Shown here one piece after another: positions 1 to 6,023 of a stretch of 8,045 bases of DNA (the first letter of the stretch is position 1; every line of letters begins with the position of its first letter). The DNA is taken from assembly GCA_017743585.1 (NCBI GenBank), contig JAGHYP010000120.1, positions 1-8,045 on the forward strand, in the 5' to 3' direction. The position numbers and the translations under genes were made by a program. Source of the stretch: Chloroflexota bacterium (GTDB lineage Bacteria > Chloroflexota > Anaerolineae > Aggregatilineales > UBA2796). The notes beneath the pieces are model-generated. The model saw only the letters and a program-made list of their open reading frames with translations. It was not told the origin of the DNA and did not search any database.

Positions 1-142
1 GTGCTGAGAAGAGCGGATATCTGTGATTGATGAAAAATCTGCTGTACGCGATCCAGCCGAGCGCCGCCGCGCCGCCGATGCCTAAAACGCTCAACAGGGC
101 GAACGGCACAGCAGATGTCTTCTCAGTCGGTTGCACAGTCAT
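1..142 (-). CDS. N-terminus of a probable membrane-anchored protein, partial (runs off left edge)
   Basis: Reading the minus strand from ATG at 142 gives 47 open codons to the window edge. The product has a polar N-terminus (about 12 residues beginning MTVQPTEK), then a hydrophobic glycine/alanine-rich segment at about residues 13-34 that would form one transmembrane helix or uncleaved signal anchor. A basic stretch (RFFINHRYP) follows. A good Shine-Dalgarno AGGTGA lies 10 bases before the ATG (minus-strand reading of 153-158); the same AGGTGACC string precedes yceD. The gene is divergent from yceD. I do not recognise the family, because the fragment ends before any diagnostic motif. An N-terminally anchored enzyme or envelope protein is plausible. 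The reading frame and ribosome site are seen directly; the membrane topology is inferred. Confidence 0.5.
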   Translation of the reverse strand, partial: MTVQPTEKTSAVPFALLSVLGIGGAAALGWIAYSRFFINHRYPLFSA

Positions 143-429
143 GAGCGTTCGGTCACCTTTTCGTGATCAGGCACGCTTGATTGTCGACGGAGCAGCCTCA
201 AGGTGGGCGCGCTACTCGCGCTGGGCTGATCGCCAGCAAGCGCTGAAAAAATGGCGTTCCAACGCGCCGGGTCAGTCGAGCACGGCGTTGAGGTCGTCAG
301 GTATACACGCAAACATTTTCGCAAGAAACAACAGCTTATGCCAATTGGAATTGTGACGCTGTGTCAAGCTGGTTGCGGCGCGCTGACGGAGCTCTCGCCT
401 CAGCCTTTCTTTCAGGACTGGCCCTGGCG

Positions 430-454
430 CATCAGGCATAAGTTGAGCCTGATG
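430..454. repeat. Perfect 8-bp inverted repeat (possible operator)
   Basis: CATCAGGC at 430-437 and GCCTGATG at 447-454 are exact inverted copies around a 9-base spacer. Arm centres are 17 bp apart. The element lies about 40 bp upstream of the -35 box of the yceD promoter. The symmetry is seen directly. Use as a binding site for a dimeric regulator of either divergent gene is inferred. No T run follows on either strand, so it does not look like a terminator. Confidence 0.4.
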
Positions 455-478
455 TACATGCAGACGCTCTCGCTCATC

Positions 479-493
479 ATATGACCGACATAT
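479..493. repeat. Short inverted repeat abutting the -35 box
   Basis: ATATG at 479-483 and CATAT at 489-493 are inverted copies around a 5-base spacer, ending two bases before the TTGACA box. A 5-bp arm is easily found by chance. The position, immediately upstream of the promoter, is the only reason to note it as a possible regulator contact. Confidence 0.2.
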
Positions 494-495
494 TG

Positions 496-525
496 TTGAC
501 ATGCACTTTTAGCGCTCTCTATAAT
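496..525 (+). promoter_or_regulatory. Sigma-70-type promoter for yceD
   Basis: TTGACA at 496-501 and TATAAT at 520-525 are both perfect consensus hexamers, separated by 18 bp. Transcription should begin near 532, giving a leader of about 65 bases before the yceD GTG. This is the strongest promoter match in the window and predicts high, housekeeping-type expression. It probably drives yceD and the macro-domain gene. Hexamers and spacing are seen directly; the start site is inferred. Confidence 0.85.
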
Positions 526-556
526 TGAGGGCAGTCGCGTCTTCGCAACTGTTCAG

Positions 557-587
557 CCGCCACGCCTTCGCGTTGGTGGTCATTTTT
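557..587 (+). promoter_or_regulatory. Leader hairpin with T run upstream of yceD (possible attenuator)
   Basis: In the predicted leader, 557-565 (CCGCCACGC) pairs with 570-579 (GCGTTGGTGG), with one bulged base at 573, one G-U pair and a four-base CTTC loop. That makes a stem of nine pairs. After three bases comes TTTTT at 583-587, then the ribosome site AGGTGA at 588-593. A GC stem followed by a U run resembles an intrinsic terminator placed before the gene. It could attenuate transcription or act as a translational or stability element. I find no clear alternative antiterminator pairing, so regulated attenuation is speculative. Confidence 0.4.
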
Positions 588-597
588 AGGTGACCCT

Positions 598-1140
598 GTG
601 ACCACATCCGATAGTGGCTACGTTCCTGCTCGTGTGCTGAAGTTTCAGCTGGGCTTCCTATTGGAAGGAACACGCGGGCAAGTCAGCGAGACAGAGCTGG
701 ACATACCGCGCCTGCGCGTGGCAGAAGATGTCACAGTGGACTTCTTGCGCGGCAAGCTGCGCTTCATCCGCACTGGGCGCGGCATCCTCGTGCAAGGGAC
801 TCTGCACACGGGCATCTTTCTAGAATGCCGCCGCTGCCTGACCGAGACGCCTGTTGCTCTTGAGATCGCGCTCGAAGAACTCTACGTCTTTCAGCCGCGC
901 ACTGCTGAGGAATTCACAATTGATGAAGACGGCGTGCTAGACCTTGCGCCGTTGCTGCGCCAAGAGATCATCCTTGAGACGCCCATCACAGTGTTGTGCA
1001 AACCTGATTGTCTCGGTCTTTGCCCAGAGTGCGGGCATAACTTGAACGAAGGCGCTTGCCAGTGCCAAGTTGAGGCGGTCGATCCGCGCTTGGCGGCCCT
1101 GAGGGCACTGCGCGATAGACTCTCTGGAGCGAGTGAGTAG
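598..1140 (+). CDS. yceD: YceD/DUF177-family protein (23S rRNA accumulation factor)
   Basis: A 180-residue soluble protein of the DUF177/YceD family, whose members affect 23S rRNA and large-subunit accumulation. Two family signatures are visible: ECRRCL at residues 76-81, and a C-terminal cysteine cluster with C134, C138, C142, C145, C154 and C156 around GLCPECGHNLN. The cluster suggests metal binding, common in non-proteobacterial members; this is inferred. The acidic middle (about residues 85-125) is also typical. The start is GTG at 598, preceded by AGGTGA at 588-593 (4-base spacing) and a consensus promoter at 496-525. The usual neighbour rpmF (ribosomal protein L32) is not downstream. 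The TAG stop is followed in frame by 32 open codons (see 1141-1239). Family assignment is firm; the exact role in this organism is taken from the family. Confidence 0.9.
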   Translation: MTTSDSGYVPARVLKFQLGFLLEGTRGQVSETELDIPRLRVAEDVTVDFLRGKLRFIRTGRGILVQGTLHTGIFLECRRCLTETPVALEIALEELYVFQPRTAEEFTIDEDGVLDLAPLLRQEIILETPITVLCKPDCLGLCPECGHNLNEGACQCQVEAVDPRLAALRALRDRLSGASE

Positions 1141-1239
1141 TCATGTTGGGCAGAAATTCGGGCGACGCGCGAGCGCATCCGCCAAACTGAAAGCAGGGCG
1201 CTGCGCCGCATGCGCCGCCTGCGCAACTCTCTGCAATGA
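1141..1239 (+). other. In-frame arginine-rich open stretch after the yceD stop
   Basis: Directly after the yceD TAG the same frame stays open for 32 codons, ending at TGA 1237-1239. Ten of the 32 residues are arginine, and the predicted peptide is helical and basic (for example ERIRQTESRALRRMRRLRN). By my count the third codon positions are mostly G or C, as in the neighbouring genes. There is no good start codon of its own; the only ATG in frame, at 1210, would leave nine residues. It could be a lost C-terminal extension, a readthrough tail, or chance openness in GC-rich DNA. It does not resemble ribosomal protein L32. Confidence 0.2.
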
Positions 1240-1254
1240 GCGAGGATGCCGTTG

Positions 1255-1773
1255 ATGTTCGATCCGCGCATTGAGATTGTGCAAGGCGATATCACCAAGC
1301 TGGCAGTGGATGCCATTGTCAACGCTGCCAATAGCAGCTTGCTCGGCGGCGGCGGCGTTGATGGCGCGATTCATCGCGCAGCAGGCCCAGAGCTGCTAGA
1401 AGCCTGCCGAAAACTTGGCGGCTGCCCAACAGGCGAGGCGCGCCTGACCGAAGGCTATCGCCTGCCTGCGCGCTACGTCATTCACGCCGTCGGCCCAGTG
1501 TGGACAGGCGGCAACAATAACGAGGACGCTCTTCTAGCGAGCGCCTACCGCGCCAGCCTGACTCTGGCTGTGCAGCACGGCTTGCGGAGCATCGCTTTCC
1601 CTGCGATCAGCACGGGTGCGTATGGCTTCCCGTTGGAGCGCGCCGTTCCGATTGCGCTCAACACGGTTCAGGCATTTTTGGAAAACGATCAGACGTTGCA
1701 GCGCGTGATCATGGTCTGTTTTAGCGCGGAAGTCTACCAGACCTACATGCGCTTTTTCCGAGGACAGACCTGA
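1255..1773 (+). CDS. Macro-domain protein, probable O-acetyl-ADP-ribose / mono-ADP-ribosyl hydrolase
   Basis: A stand-alone macro domain of about 172 residues filling the whole protein, of the MacroD/YmdB type. Members bind ADP-ribose and remove it from O-acetyl-ADP-ribose or from ADP-ribosylated proteins in the cytoplasm. Motifs in order, numbered from this start: GDIT at 11-14 (adenine-binding Asp), NAANSSLLGGGGVDGAIH at 23-40 with catalytic-type N26 and D36, the YVIHAVGPVW strand, and FPAISTGAYGFP forming the phosphate-binding loop. All key residues of the hydrolytic class are present. I chose ATG 1255 because AGGA at 1243-1246 lies 8 bases before it. The in-frame ATG at 1246 would add three residues but has almost no room for a ribosome site. 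It follows yceD after about 115 bp and probably shares its promoter. The substrate is inferred from family. Confidence 0.9.
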   Translation: MFDPRIEIVQGDITKLAVDAIVNAANSSLLGGGGVDGAIHRAAGPELLEACRKLGGCPTGEARLTEGYRLPARYVIHAVGPVWTGGNNNEDALLASAYRASLTLAVQHGLRSIAFPAISTGAYGFPLERAVPIALNTVQAFLENDQTLQRVIMVCFSAEVYQTYMRFFRGQT

Positions 1774-1800
1774 CTCAGCAGCGGGCGCGGCTCATTCTGA

Positions 1801-1818
1801 GCATCGCTCGAGCGGTGC
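1801..1818. repeat. 18-bp near-palindrome between the macro-domain gene and argF
   Basis: GCATCGCTCGAGCGGTGC reads as its own reverse complement except at one symmetric pair, which would be G-U in RNA. It can fold as a compact GC hairpin about 27 bases after the macro-domain stop, so it may help end that transcript. No T run follows. It lies about 50 bp upstream of the argF -10 box, so a regulator-binding role is equally possible. Confidence 0.35.
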
Positions 1819-1832
1819 GCAACCTGGGCTCT

Positions 1833-1861
1833 GCCGCGCTGGCTATTCCTACAAGCGCGGC
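1833..1861. promoter_or_regulatory. Inverted repeat spanning the argF -35 region (possible operator)
   Basis: GCCGCGCT at 1833-1840 and AGCGCGGC at 1854-1861 are perfect 8-bp inverted copies with a 13-base spacer. The arm centres are 21 bp apart, two helical turns, as expected for a dimeric regulator binding one face of DNA. The element covers the place of the -35 box and ends three bases before the TGC of the extended -10. It is not an ArgR-type box, which would be AT-rich. GC-rich 8-mers recur by chance in this DNA, so the operator role is tentative. Confidence 0.35.
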
Positions 1862-1863
1862 CG

Positions 1864-1872
1864 TGCTATACT
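1864..1872 (+). promoter_or_regulatory. Extended -10 promoter for argF
   Basis: TGCTATACT at 1864-1872 contains a TATACT -10 hexamer with the TGn extension. No good -35 hexamer stands 16-18 bp upstream (the bases there are TATTCC), which fits an extended -10 promoter or one needing an activator. Transcription would start near 1879, about 33 bases before the argF ATG. It could also serve the TPR, cyclase and moaB genes downstream, since no terminator is visible between them. Confidence 0.55.
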
Positions 1873-1911
1873 CCTCATGGATGCGCTTCTCCCATCACAA
1901 TAGGCTTCACT

Positions 1912-2820
1912 ATGAGACATTTTTTGAACATCGCGGATTGGTCAGCGCCTGAGATGGAGGCGCTGCTCAAGCAGGCGGTTTATCTCAAGTTAGAGTGGCA
2001 AAATGGCGGCAACCGCCCTGTGCTGAGCGGCAAGCTCTTGGCGATGATCTTTCAAAAGCCCTCGCTGCGCACGCGGGTCAGCTTTCAAGTGGCGATGAAG
2101 CACTTGGGCGGCGATGCGATCTATCTCAGTTCGGATGAGATCGGGTTAGGCAAGCGCGAGAGCATCCCTGACGTGGCGCGCGTGCTGAGCGGCTACGTGC
2201 AGGGCATCGTGGCGCGCGTCTTCTCGCACGATCATCTGACGCAATTGGCAGCGGCAGCGAGCGTGCCCATCATTAACGGCTTGAGCGATTCAAGCCATCC
2301 GTGCCAAGCCTTCGCCGATATGCTGACGCTCTACGAGCATTTTGGCACGTTGCGCGGTCTGACAATTGCTTACGTGGGCGATTCGAACAACGTGGTGTTC
2401 TCGCTTGGCGAGGCGGCTGCGCGTTACGGCGTCGCGCTGCGCGTGGCGAGCCCGCGCGGCTATCAGCTGAGCGAGGCGGCAATCGCGCATTTGCGCGGCA
2501 TGGGCTTGGCGCTCAGCTTGACCGACGATCCGCGCGCGGCGGTCGAAGGCGTGGACTGCATCTACACCGATACGTGGACAAGCATGGGGCAAGAGGCAGA
2601 GGCGGAAGTGCGGCGGCGAGTCTTCCCGCCGTATCAGGTGAACGCTGATCTGGTGCGCTTGGCTGCCAAGCACGTCGTAGTGATGCACTGCCTGCCCGCG
2701 CATCGCGGCGAAGAGATCACAGATGAAGTGGCTGATGGTGCGCATTCGCTGATCTTCCAGCAAGCGGCTAACCGCCTTCACGCGCAGAAAGCGATCTTGG
2801 CGCGTTTGTTGGGCAGCTAG
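1912..2820 (+). CDS. argF: Ornithine carbamoyltransferase
   Basis: A 302-residue cytoplasmic enzyme that joins carbamoyl phosphate and ornithine to give citrulline in arginine synthesis; the length is normal for the family. Carbamoyl-phosphate motif PSLRTR is at residues 50-55 (usual form STRTR), with the following VSFQ. HPCQ is at 129-132. The second-domain fold shows GDSNNVV at 156-162 (usual GDGNNV). The ornithine loop has D220 and SMG at 224-226, and HCLPAHR is at 259-265. The SMG loop plus HCLPA separates it from aspartate and N-acetylornithine transcarbamylases. The start ATG has only a weak TAGG seven bases upstream. No other arg genes are near. It stands first in a tight same-strand run (42 bp to the TPR gene). 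The symbol argF is used for the biosynthetic role; a catabolic arcB role is unlikely because no arc genes are seen. Confidence 0.95.
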   Translation: MRHFLNIADWSAPEMEALLKQAVYLKLEWQNGGNRPVLSGKLLAMIFQKPSLRTRVSFQVAMKHLGGDAIYLSSDEIGLGKRESIPDVARVLSGYVQGIVARVFSHDHLTQLAAAASVPIINGLSDSSHPCQAFADMLTLYEHFGTLRGLTIAYVGDSNNVVFSLGEAAARYGVALRVASPRGYQLSEAAIAHLRGMGLALSLTDDPRAAVEGVDCIYTDTWTSMGQEAEAEVRRRVFPPYQVNADLVRLAAKHVVVMHCLPAHRGEEITDEVADGAHSLIFQQAANRLHAQKAILARLLGS

Positions 2821-2824
2821 CGGG

Positions 2825-2866
2825 ATGAAGCTTTCAGGAAGCGGATCGAACGAGCAGAAGCGATGA
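2825..2866 (+). other. Possible 13-codon leader ORF overlapping the TPR gene start
   Basis: ATG at 2825 opens a 13-codon frame (MKLSGSGSNEQKR) whose TGA at 2864-2866 overlaps the TPR ATG in an ATGA arrangement. The TPR gene lacks a good ribosome site at normal spacing, so translation of this short frame could deliver ribosomes to it. Its own ribosome site is weak (GCGGG just before the ATG). It may be chance in the short gap after argF. Confidence 0.2.
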
Positions 2867-5100
2867 CGTCGAAGCAAGAGACATATGAACATTACATGAA
2901 CTTAGGTCATAACTTTGCGTGGGATCAGGAGTGGGATAAGGCAGTCAGCGCCTATGCGCGCGCCTTGCAAGAACGCCCTGAAGAGCCTGATCCGTACAAA
3001 TACCTTGGCCTAGCGCTCATTCAGGTCAAGCGCTACAACGACGCGCTCAAGGTGCTGATGAAAGGTCATAAGCTAGCGCCAGACGATCCCGTGCCACTGG
3101 AGCGCAGCGCCGACGTGCTTGAACGGCTCGGTCGTCTGAAGGAGGCTGCCGCGCAATACATCAGCGTGGCAGAGATTTACCTCGCGCAGCGCGACATAGA
3201 GAAAGCGATCGGCAACTACGAGCGCGCTACGATGCTGACGCCGGGCTTGCTGCAGATTCACTTCCGCCTTGCGCAGCTCTACGAGCGGACAGGGCGCAAG
3301 CGCGCTGCTGTGTTGCAGTATCTCACGCTCGCTTTCAACTTCCAGCGCAATAAGGATCGCGAGCGCGCCATGCAGGCTATTGAGCGCGCATTGCGCCTTG
3401 AGCCGAGCAACGTGCAGGTGCTGAACGCCAAGCGCGCCATAGAGTCGGGGGAGCTGATGGCAGTGCCGCGGCTTCAGGAGGAGCGCCCTCAAGATGGCAA
3501 GCCCAAAAGCGGCGATGCGCTTGCCGAATTGCCTGCTGAGGGAGCGCCTGCTGCGTCGGCAGAGGCACACGTCGCTGGCCCGCTGGGCGAGGCGACCGAA
3601 AAAGCGCTCGCGCACCTCGCCGAGTACCTGTTGGAAGGCGGCCTGACCGTCGCAGAAGCGCAAGCCATTCAAGGCATCGAGCTGCAGAAGATGGGCGAGA
3701 ACGCGCAAGCTGTCCGCGCTTTTCAGGCTGCGGAGAAGCAAGGCATCCGTCATCCTGCGCTGTATATGTGTCTCGGCTCACTGCTAGTGACGCTAGGGCA
3801 GTGGCAGGAGGCGCTGCAATATCTCGAGCGCGTGCAGGACGCAGCCTATGCGGCAGGCGTGGCACACGGCATGGGACAGGCCTACGTCGGCCTAGGGCAA
3901 GTGCGCCCGGCCGCTGAACAGTTCATCCGCGCGCTGCGGCTCGCCGACCTGCAACTAGCGATAAATCCTGACGAAGCCAGCCAGCTGACGGCCGTCTACG
4001 ATGAGCTGCTCCTAGCGGTCAAGCAAATGCAGGACTACGATCTCGCCGAGACGTGCAATGAGTTCAACCGCTGGCTCTCAGGCGCGGATTGGAAAGTGCG
4101 CATTCCGCAGACGCGCCGCGCCATTGACGACCGCTTGCGGGGCGGCGGCAAAAACGAGCTGCTCGACATCGTAAAGGATCCCTCCATCGTCGAGGCGCTG
4201 ACGCGCGTGGATGACTACATTCGGCGCGGCTTGTACACGCTGGCAGCCGATGAAGCGATGTGGATCATCGAGCGGCAGCCGACCTCGCTACCCGCTCATC
4301 AGCGCGTGGCACAAGTGCTGATGAAGGAAGGGCAAACTCAAGCGGCGATCACCAAATACAACGTGGTCATCAATAGCTTTTTGGCGCGCGACGATCGCGT
4401 CAGCGCTGCGATGATCCTAGACGAGGTGATCAAGGTCGCGCCAATGGATGTCAACTTGCGGCTGAGTTTGATCGAGCTGCTGGAACGCGAAGGCAACGAG
4501 GCGCGCATGTTGGATGAATACATCAGCTTAGCGGGCGTGTACTATCAGTTGGCGGAGATCGACCAAGCGCGCGACACTTACCTCGCCGCCAACCGTCTGG
4601 CGCAGCGCCTGAACGCGCCGATTGAGAAGCGCGTCGAGATTCTGCTCCGCCTCGCCGATATCTACATGACGCGCCTCGATTGGCGGCAAGCGCAGCGCAC
4701 GCTTGAGCAAGTGCGCGATCTCGTGCCGACAGACGATAAGCCGCGCCGCGAGCTGGTGGAAATTCACTTCCGTCTTGGCAATCCGATTGAAGCGATGCGC
4801 GAGCTGGATGGCTTGCTGCGCGTCTATGCGCAGTCAAGGCGCGGTCAGCTGATTCTTTCCACGCTAGAGAGCATGGTCGAGGCGCACCCGAACGAAATGG
4901 GCTTGCGCTCGCGCTTGGCAGCAGTTTACCGGCAGCTCAAGCGCATCCCAGAGGCTATCGCGCAGCTAGACGCGCTCGGCGAGCTGCAGCTGGACGCCGG
5001 GCTGATCCAAGAAGCATGCGCCACGGTTAGGCAGATCATCAGTCTGAACCCGCCGAACGTCGAGCAGTATCAGGCGCTGCTCAGGCAGATAGGCTGCTGA
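2863..5100 (+). CDS. Large tetratricopeptide-repeat protein, function unknown
   Basis: A 745-residue helical-repeat protein with no signal peptide or membrane segment, so probably a cytoplasmic scaffold. Block one (about residues 8-195) begins with clear TPR units near 8-41 and 42-75, recognisable by the W/L-G-Y-A-P spacing (for example AVSAYARALQERP and YLGLALIQVKRYNDAL). It continues with further units ending in ERALRLEPSN. A linker rich in Ala, Pro, Glu and charged residues spans about 197-245 and should be flexible. Block two (about 247-745) carries many more, partly degenerate TPRs, several ending in the P motif (for example QTQAAITKYNVV, VDEVIKVAP-like turns). No enzyme motif is visible. 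It begins 42 bp after argF and ends about 32 bp before the diadenylate cyclase, suggesting cotranscription and possibly a partner role. The start ATG is chosen by frame and TPR onset; its ribosome site is poor. Confidence 0.85.
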   Translation: MTSKQETYEHYMNLGHNFAWDQEWDKAVSAYARALQERPEEPDPYKYLGLALIQVKRYNDALKVLMKGHKLAPDDPVPLERSADVLERLGRLKEAAAQYISVAEIYLAQRDIEKAIGNYERATMLTPGLLQIHFRLAQLYERTGRKRAAVLQYLTLAFNFQRNKDRERAMQAIERALRLEPSNVQVLNAKRAIESGELMAVPRLQEERPQDGKPKSGDALAELPAEGAPAASAEAHVAGPLGEATEKALAHLAEYLLEGGLTVAEAQAIQGIELQKMGENAQAVRAFQAAEKQGIRHPALYMCLGSLLVTLGQWQEALQYLERVQDAAYAAGVAHGMGQAYVGLGQVRPAAEQFIRALRLADLQLAINPDEASQLTAVYDELLLAVKQMQDYDLAETCNEFNRWLSGADWKVRIPQTRRAIDDRLRGGGKNELLDIVKDPSIVEALTRVDDYIRRGLYTLAADEAMWIIERQPTSLPAHQRVAQVLMKEGQTQAAITKYNVVINSFLARDDRVSAAMILDEVIKVAPMDVNLRLSLIELLEREGNEARMLDEYISLAGVYYQLAEIDQARDTYLAANRLAQRLNAPIEKRVEILLRLADIYMTRLDWRQAQRTLEQVRDLVPTDDKPRRELVEIHFRLGNPIEAMRELDGLLRVYAQSRRGQLILSTLESMVEAHPNEMGLRSRLAAVYRQLKRIPEAIAQLDALGELQLDAGLIQEACATVRQIISLNPPNVEQYQALLRQIGC

Positions 5101-5132
5101 GGAATACATAAAATTGCTACGTGCGGATTGCT

Positions 5133-6020
5133 ATGTGCGGTGAGCCGTGTTGGCTGATCGAGACTTACCTGAACGCAGCAGCGCTGCTGGATATTCTGGT
5201 CGTAGCGCTCATCTTCTTCGGTTTGAGCTTGCTCTTGCGCAATACGCAGGCGCTCTCGCTGCTGCGTGGCGTGGTGATCCTGCTGGCAGTGGTCGGCTTG
5301 GCGGCTTCGATCTTTCCGTTCCCCGCCTTTCGTTGGCTGATCGGCAACGTGCTGACCGTGGCGGCAATTGCCATCCCAATTGTCTTCCAGCCTGAGCTGC
5401 GCCGCCTATTGGAGCAGCTCGGCAGGGCGGGCTTCGGCTTGAATCGCCTTCCAGAGAGTCAGCGCGTGCGCTTGCACATCATCGAAGAGATTTGCGCCGC
5501 AGCTGCACGGCTCTCAGAGCGCCGCCAAGGCGCTTTGATTGTCATCCAACGCAGGACGAGCCTGCAAGAATACATCGACACAGGCGTGCTTCTAGAGAGC
5601 GCCGTGAGCGCGCAGCTCTTGCTGACCATTTTCTATCCGAAGACTGAGCTGCACGACGGCGCTGTCATCTTGCGCGAAGGCAAGATCGCAGCGGCCGCTT
5701 GCGTGCTGCCGCTTTCGAGCGGACGCAACCTGACGGATCGCAAGCTCGGCACGCGCCATCGCGCTGCGCTCGGCATCAGCGAAGTGAGCGACAGCGTGTG
5801 CGTCGTGGTCTCCGAAGAGACAGGGCAGATCTCGGTCACCAATAGCGGGCGCATGATCCGCCGCCTTGATGCCAACCGCCTACGCACGATTTTGCAAGCC
5901 CTCTACGCCGAAGCTGAGCAGCCGCCTTCGCTCTTGAGAGCGCTCCTCGAGCGGCTGCGCACATGGCGCGCACAACTGAGCAGTCAGGCTGAGCTGAAGA
6001 ACAGACAATTGCGAGGGTGA
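5133..6020 (+). CDS. cdaA: Membrane diadenylate cyclase (c-di-AMP synthase, CdaA type)
   Basis: A 295-residue membrane enzyme that condenses two ATP into cyclic di-AMP, a second messenger for potassium/osmotic and cell-wall homeostasis. Three hydrophobic helices lie at about residues 16-35, 43-62 and 68-85, followed by the CdaA-typical FQPELRRLLEQLGR junction. The DAC (DisA_N) domain follows, with the catalytic DGA at 175-177 (in ELHDGAVI) and GTRHRAA at 206-212, then VVSEETG. All hallmark residues are intact. The C-terminus has about 35 extra charged, probably helical residues compared with short homologues. Start: ATG 5133 fits the family N-terminus; GTG 5121 in the same frame would add four residues, and neither has a strong ribosome site. 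The usual neighbours cdaR (YbbR) and glmM are absent. The gene lies between a TPR protein and moaB, three bases before the latter. Confidence 0.93.
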   Translation: MCGEPCWLIETYLNAAALLDILVVALIFFGLSLLLRNTQALSLLRGVVILLAVVGLAASIFPFPAFRWLIGNVLTVAAIAIPIVFQPELRRLLEQLGRAGFGLNRLPESQRVRLHIIEEICAAAARLSERRQGALIVIQRRTSLQEYIDTGVLLESAVSAQLLLTIFYPKTELHDGAVILREGKIAAAACVLPLSSGRNLTDRKLGTRHRAALGISEVSDSVCVVVSEETGQISVTNSGRMIRRLDANRLRTILQALYAEAEQPPSLLRALLERLRTWRAQLSSQAELKNRQLRG

Positions 6021-6023
6021 ATC

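Larger units (their letters stand above)
143..495. other. Divergent intergenic region without a convincing gene
   Basis: About 350 bases between the minus-strand gene starting at 142 and the yceD promoter. Open frames of 60-110 codons exist on both strands. None has a clear ribosome site, a recognisable motif or the GC-rich third positions of the neighbouring genes. The most gene-like is on the minus strand at 502-272 (76 codons). It starts inside the yceD promoter and matches nothing I know. The only structured elements I find are the two palindromes at 430-454 and 479-493, listed separately. The region looks less GC-rich than the flanking genes, as expected for regulatory DNA. Confidence 0.5.

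Noticed and set aside
27..484. Plus-strand open frames at 27-356 and 251-484
   Set aside because: They have no ribosome site and no family resemblance, and the first runs antisense over the better-supported minus-strand gene at 1-142.
272..502. 76-codon minus-strand open frame in the intergenic region
   Set aside because: It starts inside the yceD promoter, has no clear ribosome site or recognisable motif, and its third positions are not GC-rich like those of the real genes. A small unknown protein cannot be fully excluded.
2290..2892. 200-codon minus-strand frame antisense to argF
   Set aside because: It lies across a complete, motif-bearing argF. Long antisense frames are expected in GC-rich genes with biased third positions, and its composition (Arg, His, Ala) is shadow-like.
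3073..3753. 226-codon minus-strand frame antisense to the TPR gene
   Set aside because: Same reasoning: it mirrors a clear TPR coding frame and shows no motif of its own.
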